Source: Clostridia bacterium (GTDB taxonomy: Bacteria; Bacillota; Clostridia; Christensenellales; CAG-138). From it: a stretch of 33,743 nt of DNA. The translations under genes were made by a program, and so were the position numbers. The stretch spans positions 1-33,743 of the forward strand of contig JAFRRO010000045.1 of NCBI GenBank assembly GCA_017428025.1. Reading direction: 5' to 3'. The notes beneath the pieces are model-generated. The model searched no databases and was not told the DNA's origin. It saw only the letters and a list, made by a program, of their open reading frames with translations. Each line of letters starts with the position of its first letter. The stretch's first letter is position 1. Shown here one piece after another: positions 14,584-20,897 of the stretch.

Positions 14584-14611
14584 CCCTGTATGACTCCCGA
14601 TGGAAACACAA

Positions 14612-14655
14612 GGGCTGTTCAGATTCGTCAATCGCGTCTCTTAACAGCCCCTTTT
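14612..14655 (+). terminator. Possible terminator after the cob operon
   Basis: GGGCTGTT (14612-14619) pairs with AACAGCCC (14643-14650), followed by CTTTT. The loop is 23 bases, so this is weaker than the other terminators here. Confidence 0.4.
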
Positions 14656-14663
14656 CGTATTTT

Positions 14664-16235
14664 TCAGTATCCCAAATCCTTATTGATGATCGTGCCGTCG
14701 AGCGCGTTCACCGTGATCCCGCCCCAGTACTCGCCGCCGAAGGTCAGGCAATCCCCGTTCAGCGGAAAGAAATTCGGTTCAAGCGCGAGAGTGCCGTTTT
14801 TGATGCGCTCGATCGTGTTCGAGAATCGCTGCCGCGGCGTGCCGGGCAGATCCCAAAAGCCCTCGGTTGTGCACCAGCGTCCCTCGGTCGGATCGGCAAA
14901 GAAGTGATATACCGGCACGTAATAGTATCCGCCGTTCTTCTTTGCGATGCGCCAAAGCCCGAAGGTCACGCGATGGATATAGATCGTCCCCTCGGCGCCC
15001 CTTCTGCGTTCCGATTCCACGGTCGGCTTCCAGAACGCCGCGATGTGCTGCATCGCCTTGTCCGCCGCTTCCTGAAACGACAGAAGCTGTGCGTCCGACT
15101 GCACCATGCCGGTGACGTTCATCGGCGTACTCCATTCGATCGCGGTCACGCCCTGGTCGTCAAAGTCGACAGTGATCTTCTCATACGGAACGGGAGCCGA
15201 AACAGTCGAATCCATCGCGCCGCCGACGTCCTCCAAAGCAAACGCCGTGCCGACGCCGTTGAATGTGCGCATCAGCACGACGCGCCACTGCGACCAGCGC
15301 TTTAAGAGGTCGAAGCTGTCTCCGGTCGTGCAGCAGATCGGCACCAGATAGCAAGGCGCAAGCTCGCCGCCGGTGAGCGTTTGGGCGATCTCCGAAGCTT
15401 TTTTCAGCGCTTCCGTGCGCGTCATTTTGACACCGTACGGCGCGTCAAGCGGCTGCTCCTCGCCCAAGTCGAGGTCTGTATCGCGCTTTGCATAGATGCT
15501 GTTTCCGTAGATTTCTTCATCAACGTATGCACGAAGCTCCCATTTTTCGCCCGCAACCGTCGCCTCTGCGCTGAACCCGTGGATATAGTGCTGTGCCGCG
15601 CCTTTGTCTTTTTCATAGTTGTATCCGCTCGGATACGTGCCGAGCACCGGTTCAAGCGGCTCGACCTCCGACGCGAACGGCGCAATCTCGTAGAGCGCCG
15701 AATAGCATTCGGTGTATTCTTCCAGACGTTTCTTTTGATAATTGTATTCCTCGGTGCCCGGCTCCGCCTTTGCAAGCTCCTCCTGTACGCCCCGGATCAG
15801 GCGGACGCAGTCCTCCTTGGTGATAACGCCGCTCGGCATCCACTTGACGCCGTCGATCGGGAAGATGATCGAACGCACCGCGTCGAAGTCCGCCTGCGTG
15901 AGCGAGCGCGGTTCGGCTTCGAGGACCGGTACCGCCTGCACATCGGGCAGATAGACGGGGCAGTCGACGGCTTTGATCGGAAAGCCATAATCGTTGTTTT
16001 CCGTGCTCCAGAATTTCGGCGCGCCGAGCCGTTCATAGAGCGGGCTTTCCTGTTGTTCGTAATCCTTTGCCTCGACCGGCGCGTCGGCGGGCACACCGAC
16101 CGTGTCCGAGATCGGCTGCGCGGCGGTCTGCCAGTCCTTTTTGTCGCCCTTGTTTTCGACGATCTCGTGCTCCGGCGTCGGCACGCAGCCGAACAGCAGC
16201 GCCGCAAGCAGCAGCATGACAAGCATTCGTTTCAT
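14664..16235 (-). CDS. Large predicted lipoprotein of unknown function (523 aa)
   Basis: A 523-residue exported protein: KRMLVMLLLAALLFGC ends in a lipobox with Cys17, so it is likely anchored to the outer face of the membrane. The mature part is soluble and acidic, with Trp/Tyr-rich segments such as GLWRIAKKNGGYYYVPVYH and a final GGEYWGGITVNALDGTIIN that looks like a two-layer YycH/PepSY-like beta element. It resembles clostridial DUF6034-type lipoproteins in layout, but that is a memory-based match I cannot check. The ATG at 16235 is preceded by AAGGACTCCG. Transcription probably starts from the ECF-type promoter at 16270-16298, so the protein may belong to an envelope stress response. Confidence 0.78.
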   Translation of the reverse strand: MKRMLVMLLLAALLFGCVPTPEHEIVENKGDKKDWQTAAQPISDTVGVPADAPVEAKDYEQQESPLYERLGAPKFWSTENNDYGFPIKAVDCPVYLPDVQAVPVLEAEPRSLTQADFDAVRSIIFPIDGVKWMPSGVITKEDCVRLIRGVQEELAKAEPGTEEYNYQKKRLEEYTECYSALYEIAPFASEVEPLEPVLGTYPSGYNYEKDKGAAQHYIHGFSAEATVAGEKWELRAYVDEEIYGNSIYAKRDTDLDLGEEQPLDAPYGVKMTRTEALKKASEIAQTLTGGELAPCYLVPICCTTGDSFDLLKRWSQWRVVLMRTFNGVGTAFALEDVGGAMDSTVSAPVPYEKITVDFDDQGVTAIEWSTPMNVTGMVQSDAQLLSFQEAADKAMQHIAAFWKPTVESERRRGAEGTIYIHRVTFGLWRIAKKNGGYYYVPVYHFFADPTEGRWCTTEGFWDLPGTPRQRFSNTIERIKNGTLALEPNFFPLNGDCLTFGGEYWGGITVNALDGTIINKDLGY

Positions 16236-16269
16236 AAAAATCGGAGTCCTTTCGCATCTTTCTATAACG

Positions 16270-16298
16270 TCAGACGCATAAGGGCCCCGAAAGGTTCC
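16270..16298 (-). promoter_or_regulatory. ECF-sigma promoter of the large lipoprotein gene
   Basis: Minus strand: GGAACC (revcomp of 16293-16298), 17 bp, GTCTGA (revcomp of 16270-16275). Both elements match the classical ECF pattern GGAAC...GTCTNA. It lies 35 bases before the start codon. The -35 AACCTTTC and spacing recur upstream of the cystatin-like lipoprotein. Confidence 0.6.
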
Positions 16299-16315
16299 GT
16301 ACAGAATTGTAATAT

Positions 16316-16972
16316 TTATTTGTCCTTGCTTCCGCGTTCCCGGTAATCCTGCGCGATCGGGGCGCACCAGTCGTCGCTGATCTCCGCGCACTTGCGGAAG
16401 CTGCCGATCGTTTCGCTGACGACGTCGAAGTTCAGCGCCGTACCCGCGCTGTCGCACTCGTAGCGCACCGCGCGCTTTTCGGAGATGCCGAAGCGCCGCG
16501 CCTGCGCGATCGCGTCCATGTTCGCGCCGAGGAACAGGAATTCCCAGCCGTACCGTTCGCGCGCTTCTCCGACAAGCTTCTGCACCGCTTCATAGGTATA
16601 GCGGCGGCTTGCGTTCTCCATGCCGTCGGTCGTGATGACGAACACGGTTTTGCCGGGGCGATCCTCCTCGCGGGCGTATTTGTGCACGTTCATTATATGA
16701 TGCACCGCGTCGCCGATCGCGTCCAGAAGCGCCGTGCACCCGCCGACGCGGTACTGCGCGTCGGTCAACGGTTCGACCTTCCGGATGTCCGTGCGGTCGT
16801 AGAGCACTTCGCTGCCGTTGCTGAACAGCACCGCGGAGAGCAGGGCGGCGCCGTCCTCCTTCTGCTGACGTTCGACCATCGCGTTGAAGCCGCCGACGGT
16901 GTCCGCTTCGAGCCCCGCCATCGAGCCGCTGCGGTCGAGGATAAAGACGATTTCGGTAAGATTCGGATTCAT
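16316..16972 (-). CDS. VWA-domain protein (MIDAS motif)
   Basis: A 218-residue cytoplasmic von Willebrand factor A domain protein. The metal-ion site is intact: DRSGSM (Asp13, Ser15, Ser17), a Thr in GGCTALLDAI, and ITTDGMENAS. The protein is little more than a single VWA domain, resembling TerY-like or phage-associated VWA proteins that bind partner proteins through the metal. It has no signal peptide or membrane span. The ATG at 16972 has AAGGAGG upstream, and that site lies in one arm of an 11-bp inverted repeat (16981-17024). It follows the HTH-like gene by 77 bases, and the partner is probably that protein; the family has no set function. Confidence 0.88.
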   Translation of the reverse strand: MNPNLTEIVFILDRSGSMAGLEADTVGGFNAMVERQQKEDGAALLSAVLFSNGSEVLYDRTDIRKVEPLTDAQYRVGGCTALLDAIGDAVHHIMNVHKYAREEDRPGKTVFVITTDGMENASRRYTYEAVQKLVGEARERYGWEFLFLGANMDAIAQARRFGISEKRAVRYECDSAGTALNFDVVSETIGSFRKCAEISDDWCAPIAQDYRERGSKDK

Positions 16973-16980
16973 AGAAAAGA

Positions 16981-17024
16981 CCTCCTTTGTTGTTCTGTCC
17001 GTATCGTAGCAGAAACAAAGGAGG
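16981..17024 (-). promoter_or_regulatory. Inverted repeat covering the VWA ribosome site
   Basis: An 11-base arm CCTCCTTTGTT (minus strand 17024-17014) pairs perfectly with AACAAAGGAGG (16991-16981), which contains the ribosome site of the VWA gene. Four more pairs (TCTG/CAGA) extend it. In a message read through from the HTH gene the ribosome site would be hidden. A TTGACA (17029-17034) and an extended -10 (TGC TACGAT, near 17003) could start a shorter transcript lacking the 5' arm. Confidence 0.6.
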
Positions 17025-17049
17025 TTTTTGTCAATTGCGGGTTGACATT

Positions 17050-17655
17050 TCAGAGCGCGGAGCCGGTTTTCAAAAGCGGCAGTCCGCAGTCGTAGAGAGC
17101 CGCGTTGATCGTGACGACGCTGTATTCTCCGCGCTCGATGAAATACTGCACGACGAGGTCCGCCCTGCTGCTGCGCGTCAGCGCATAGCCCGCCTTTTGA
17201 AGCAGCGTCTGCGTCTTCGGAAGGTCGAGCCGAAGCCCCAGCGCCAGCTGGATTGCGGTGCTCTTGGTCGGCTGATAGTCGCGGTTGTTCAGGATCTTGT
17301 GGAACAGCTGACGGCTGATCTGCGCGCGCCGGTAGACGGCGGAATCCTTTTCGCCGCATTCGTCGAGCAGCGAAAGCAGATGCTCGGAAAAGCTGCTTTC
17401 CTTTTGCCGGAGAACGTCCTCGAGGCTCTCCGCCCGCCGTCCGGAAACGGCGGAAACGCTCTGCGGCGCCGGAAACGCCGCGTCCTCGCATACCTCGTAT
17501 GCGATCGCGTCCGCGCGGGCGCTCTGCTTCGCAGCCTTGCGGAACAGCGCGGGGGCCGCGTTCTCCGCAAGGTAGTGCGCGTCGACGTACGCCCGAAGAT
17601 CTTCAAGCAGCGCGCGCGGCAAAAGATCGTTTTTGTGCCGGATCGAAAAAGCCAT
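17050..17655 (-). CDS. HTH-like regulatory protein, macro-domain-partner type (201 aa)
   Basis: A 201-residue soluble protein. The C-terminal 110 residues, from SFSEHLLSLLDECGEKD on, match a conserved clostridial module that I recall fused to macro (ADP-ribose-binding) domains: VYRRAQISRQLFHKI, DYQPTKSTAIQLALGL, LLQKAGYALTRSS, and a final YFIERGEYSVVTINAALYD. It resembles an XRE-type helix-turn-helix. The N-terminal 90 residues are unknown and helical. The gene begins 9 bases after the exporter stop and its ribosome site is weak, so translation is probably coupled. With the VWA gene it forms a likely regulatory pair. DNA binding is not proven; protein or RNA binding would also fit. Confidence 0.72.
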   Translation of the reverse strand: MAFSIRHKNDLLPRALLEDLRAYVDAHYLAENAAPALFRKAAKQSARADAIAYEVCEDAAFPAPQSVSAVSGRRAESLEDVLRQKESSFSEHLLSLLDECGEKDSAVYRRAQISRQLFHKILNNRDYQPTKSTAIQLALGLRLDLPKTQTLLQKAGYALTRSSRADLVVQYFIERGEYSVVTINAALYDCGLPLLKTGSAL

Positions 17656-17664
17656 ATGCGCGCC

Positions 17665-18996
17665 CTATGCTTTCTTTGTTTTGCGGCCGCGCTGCCAGAC
17701 GCCCCACATGCGCAGCACGGTGGATACGAGCAGCACGCCGATCGCCACGGCGCCCGCGATCATCGCGGTCGTCATGCCCTTGTTGTACGCTTCGGTCAGC
17801 ATGCCGCGGCGGATGAAGTCCACCGTGAAATAGATGCCGCCGCCGGGAATCAACGGCACGAGCGCGCACATGAGATAGCTCGTGGCGGGACACTTGCGGA
17901 TGCGCGCCATGATCTCGGCATAGAGCGCCGACGCCACGGCGGCAAACAGATAGCCGATCGGCTCGGACATCCCCGCGTGCGTGCAGAGGCTGCAGACCAC
18001 CCACGAGATGATGCTGCCCAGCAGCGCGAACGGGATGCCGCGCCCGTGCAGATTGAACATCAGTCCGAAGCCGAGCGTGCCGACGGCCCCCGCAAGGCAT
18101 TGCAGCGCGATCGAGTATTCGTTCGGCACAAGGCCGCTCGCGATATTCGGGAACAGCTGCCGCGCAAGTGTGACGCCCGCGCTGGTGCCGATGACGAGCG
18201 CGACGGCGATGATCAGCACCTGCACGAGCCGGTTGAGGCCGGACATCGTATCGCCGTAGATGACGTCGCGCAGGCTGTTTGTAAAGAGGAAGCCCGGCAC
18301 GAGAATCATGATCGCGCCGATCACGGTGATGTTCGCGTCCCTGCCCACGCCGATTGCCGCAAGCGCGTTGGCGAGGAAGCCGAGGATGAAGCTGCACACG
18401 AACGACGAGAAGAACGCGTTGGCGTGCAGACGTCCCATGAACTTCTGCGACGCGCCGATCGCGAGCCCGCACAGTCCCGCCGCGAGCATCTCAAGGATGC
18501 CGCCGCCGAAAAACGCGCCGAAGCCGAACCCGATCAAAAACGTCGAGAGATAGTAGACGAACAGATTGTACCGGCAGACGCTGCCTTCGGTTTCGCGCAG
18601 CAGTTTTCGCGCCGTCGCCATGTCGGGGCGTTCGGTGCAGATGCGGCGGCAGAGCGTCGAATAGCGCTCGATGCCGTCCAGCACGGTGTCGCTGCCCATC
18701 AGGCGGCGAATCTTCGTGAGGATCTGTCCGTCGTCGGTTTCGAGGCTCGCCATGATGCTGTTCGGAATGACGAACGCGTCGACGCGCTCCACGCCGTATG
18801 CCTTGACGATGCGCGTGATCGTGTCCTCCACGCGATAGGTCTCCGCGCCGCACGCCTGCAGCTTGTTCGCAAGCGACACCGCAAATTCGAGCAGCTCCGC
18901 ATAAAACGAACCGCCGCTCTGCGCGGGCTCGGCCGCAGGCGCCGGGGTTGCCTGCAGCAGCGCGCCGCGTTTTGTTTGTTTGTCCCGTTTCTTCAT
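17665..18996 (-). CDS. Threonine/serine exporter family protein (ThrE-like, fused halves)
   Basis: A 443-residue membrane protein of the ThrE type. The soluble N-terminal part (about residues 30-140, DUF1212) is followed by roughly ten hydrophobic segments, first TFLIGFGFGAFFGGGILEMLAAG and later the ThrE_2 part with FNLHGRGIPFALLGSIISW and LVPLIPGGGIYF. Both halves, which are separate proteins in many Firmicutes, are joined here as in Corynebacterium ThrE. The family exports threonine and serine by proton motive force; direction and substrate here are inferred. An N-terminal Lys-rich and Ala/Pro-rich tail is not part of the family. The ATG at 18996 has GGAGGG upstream. It heads the unit with the HTH and VWA genes. 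Confidence 0.87.
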   Translation of the reverse strand: MKKRDKQTKRGALLQATPAPAAEPAQSGGSFYAELLEFAVSLANKLQACGAETYRVEDTITRIVKAYGVERVDAFVIPNSIMASLETDDGQILTKIRRLMGSDTVLDGIERYSTLCRRICTERPDMATARKLLRETEGSVCRYNLFVYYLSTFLIGFGFGAFFGGGILEMLAAGLCGLAIGASQKFMGRLHANAFFSSFVCSFILGFLANALAAIGVGRDANITVIGAIMILVPGFLFTNSLRDVIYGDTMSGLNRLVQVLIIAVALVIGTSAGVTLARQLFPNIASGLVPNEYSIALQCLAGAVGTLGFGLMFNLHGRGIPFALLGSIISWVVCSLCTHAGMSEPIGYLFAAVASALYAEIMARIRKCPATSYLMCALVPLIPGGGIYFTVDFIRRGMLTEAYNKGMTTAMIAGAVAIGVLLVSTVLRMWGVWQRGRKTKKA

Positions 18997-19031
18997 ATCT
19001 TCCCTCCGCGGGAATGGATTTTTGTGTGCAA

Positions 19032-19060
19032 AGTATATCAGCCGCCGCGTGAAAAAGCAA
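19032..19060 (-). promoter_or_regulatory. Promoter of the ThrE-like/HTH/VWA unit
   Basis: Minus-strand TTGCTT (revcomp of 19055-19060), 17-bp spacer, TATACT (revcomp of 19032-19037). Confidence 0.65.
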
Positions 19061-19087
19061 GTGGTTTTGTGCCGCAGGACGGCGAAC

Positions 19088-19116
19088 TTGCGCGGCGTTT
19101 GCAACTGTGCTATACT
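19088..19116 (+). promoter_or_regulatory. Promoter of the flippase-like/ogt unit
   Basis: TTGCGC (19088-19093), 17-bp spacer, TATACT (19111-19116), about 31 bases before the TTG start. Confidence 0.6.
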
Positions 19117-19146
19117 ATTAATACATACCGAGAAAGGAGAACGGCA

Positions 19147-20238
19147 TTGGAACGTCGCAGCGAACGGGACAACACATCGCCGAAGACAGGACGGCGCAGG
19201 ATTTTGCGGATCCTCGCCGCGGTTGCGTTCGTCGTCGCGAACGCCGTCGTGCTGTACTTCACCGCGCGCAGCGACTTTTCCAAGAATCCGCCTGCGATTC
19301 CGCAGAATCCGTTCGCCGGAAGGAATCTCGGTTATCTGCTCTGCGCCGTCGGGTGCCTGCTGCTTGCGATCACCGCGGAGTCGGCGAAGTTTTTGCTGAT
19401 GATGAAGCGGCTCAACGAGCGCGTATCCGTGCGGCAGGCGTTCGAAACGACGATGCTCGGCAAGTACTACGACTACATCACGCCGTCGGGCGCGGGCGGG
19501 CAGCCGTACCAGATCTGGAACTTCCATGCGCACGGCTATTCGGGCGGCGCGTCGTCGGCGATGCCGATGGCGTCGTTCGTTACGCTGCAGTTCGCGTTCG
19601 TGTTCATCGCGATCGTCGTGTTCCTGTTCCGCAACGACGCGGTGGACGCGGTCGGCATCCGGATCGCGGCGTATGTCGGGCTGATCTTCTATTCGCTCGT
19701 GCCGATTCTCATCGTGCTGAGCGCGATCGCGCCGAAGACCTCGGCGCGCATCGTCGGCTTTTTCGTGCGCGTCGGGGCGAAGCTGCGGCTTCTGAAGGAT
19801 CCGGCGCGCGCCTTCGAGCGGGCGGAAAACGCGCTGCACCGCTATACGGACAGCCTCGGCATGATCGCAAAAAGCAAGTCGCTGCTGTCGCTGATGTTTC
19901 TGTTCTCGATCGTCTATCAGCTTGCGATCTGCTCGATCCCGTTCTTCGTCATGCGCATCTTCGGCGGACAGCTCGGCTTTGTGCAGTCGCTGTGCATGTG
20001 CGTGTTCGTCTATTTCTCGGTCACGATCATCCCCACGCCCGGCAACGCCGGCGCGGCGGAGGGCTCGTTCTACATCCTGTTCAATCAGCTCGACACGTCC
20101 GGCCTCTTCTGGGCGATGCTGATCTGGCGGTTTCTCACCTATTACATCTTTCTGCTGACGGGGCTTGCGATCTACGGCGTGCGCGCGATCGAGCGCGTTC
20201 TGAAAAAGCGCAGACCGGCAGAGAAGGAGGACGCATGA
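19147..20238 (+). CDS. Lysylphosphatidylglycerol synthase-type flippase domain membrane protein (UPF0104), TTG start
   Basis: A 363-residue polytopic membrane protein of the UPF0104/LPG-synthase transmembrane family. It has about eight hydrophobic segments, the ETTMLGKYYDYITPSGAGGQ segment, and a late IIPTPGNAGAAEGSF motif, both characteristic. Relatives include the MprF flippase domain and AglD-like proteins, which move or modify lipids; the C-terminal synthase domain of MprF is absent. No ATG fits: a TTG at 19147 stands eight bases after AAAGGAG, and the next in-frame Met is inside a membrane segment. The stop overlaps the ogt start by four bases. The exact lipid is unknown. Confidence 0.86.
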   Translation: MERRSERDNTSPKTGRRRILRILAAVAFVVANAVVLYFTARSDFSKNPPAIPQNPFAGRNLGYLLCAVGCLLLAITAESAKFLLMMKRLNERVSVRQAFETTMLGKYYDYITPSGAGGQPYQIWNFHAHGYSGGASSAMPMASFVTLQFAFVFIAIVVFLFRNDAVDAVGIRIAAYVGLIFYSLVPILIVLSAIAPKTSARIVGFFVRVGAKLRLLKDPARAFERAENALHRYTDSLGMIAKSKSLLSLMFLFSIVYQLAICSIPFFVMRIFGGQLGFVQSLCMCVFVYFSVTIIPTPGNAGAAEGSFYILFNQLDTSGLFWAMLIWRFLTYYIFLLTGLAIYGVRAIERVLKKRRPAEKEDA

Positions 20239-20741
20239 TCCTTACGCAGCATTGCGAATCGCCGCTCGGCGGCATCACGCTCGTGTCCGACGGCGAAGCG
20301 CTGACCGGTCTGTACTTCGACGGACAGAAGCACATGCCCGCGATCGAAGGGACGGAGGCGGAGCTTGCGGTGTTCGAAACGACGCGTCGCTGGCTTGCCG
20401 CGTACTTTGCCGGAGAACGGCCGGACGATCCGCCGAAGCTTGCGCTTTCGGGCACGCCGTTTCGGAAGCGGGTGTGGGAAGCGCTGCTGCGCATCCCCTA
20501 CGGCGAGACGGTCTCCTACGCGGCGCTTGCGAAAACGCTGCGGTCCTCGGCGCGCGCAGTCGGCGGGGCGGTCGGACGCAATCCGGTCGCGCTCATCGTG
20601 CCGTGTCACCGCGTGATCGGCAAAAACGGCGCGCTCACGGGCTACGCGGGCGGGCTTGCGCGGAAGGAAAGTCTGCTTGCGCTCGAACAAAAAAACGGAC
20701 CGTCGTCCGAAGCGGGTGCGAATATGGGGCAACCTGCATAA
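20235..20741 (+). CDS. ogt: Methylated-DNA--protein-cysteine methyltransferase
   Basis: A 168-residue suicide DNA-repair protein that takes methyl groups from O6-methylguanine (and O4-methylthymine) onto Cys124 in IVPCHRVIGKNG. The winged-helix part GTPFRKRVWEALLRIPYGETVSYAALA and the arginine finger region SSARAVGGAVGRNP are complete. The N-terminal RNase-H-like domain is present; there is no Ada-type regulatory domain. The final EQKNGPSSEAGANMGQPA extends past the usual end. Translation is coupled to the flippase-like gene through ATGA. Linking membrane lipid handling and DNA repair has no obvious logic, and may only reflect compact packing. Confidence 0.94.
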   Translation: MILTQHCESPLGGITLVSDGEALTGLYFDGQKHMPAIEGTEAELAVFETTRRWLAAYFAGERPDDPPKLALSGTPFRKRVWEALLRIPYGETVSYAALAKTLRSSARAVGGAVGRNPVALIVPCHRVIGKNGALTGYAGGLARKESLLALEQKNGPSSEAGANMGQPA

Positions 20742-20811
20742 AAATCGGGATACAGATATGAATAAATCGCAAATTCTGCGGTTTTTTCTTGTGTTTTGGG
20801 ACGCTTTTGGT

Positions 20812-20840
20812 TTGCTTTTTCCATTATGGAATGCTATACT
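20812..20840 (+). promoter_or_regulatory. Promoter of the leucine-rich-repeat gene
   Basis: TTGCTT (20812-20817), 17-bp spacer, TATACT (20835-20840), 57 bases before the ATG. Confidence 0.65.
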
Positions 20841-20853
20841 TGTAAACAGGGAA

Positions 20854-20863
20854 TGTATATACA
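20854..20863. promoter_or_regulatory. TGTATATACA palindrome in the leucine-rich-repeat gene leader
   Basis: A perfect 10-bp palindrome 14 bases downstream of the -10, near +8 to +17, followed by related TATATAC-like sequence. A repressor bound here would block the promoter. No regulator can be named. Confidence 0.4.
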
Positions 20864-20897
20864 TACATCGATATACACGAATCGGAGGATAACGAGA

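Noticed and set aside
16981..17029. Plus-strand intrinsic terminator (stem followed by TTTTT)
   Set aside because: No plus-strand gene ends here. The stem includes the minus-strand VWA ribosome site, which explains the repeat better.
17050..18996. Toxin-antitoxin or phage-defence island around the VWA and HTH genes
   Set aside because: No nuclease, NTPase or toxin domain is seen beside them, and base and codon use match the surroundings. The pair is kept only as an unexplained regulatory unit.
16987..20238. A very long plus-strand open frame running into the flippase-like gene
   Set aside because: Its first two thirds are antisense to the HTH-like and ThrE-like genes and give a low-complexity Arg/Ala-rich product. 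High GC keeps stop codons rare. Only the part from 19147 is real.
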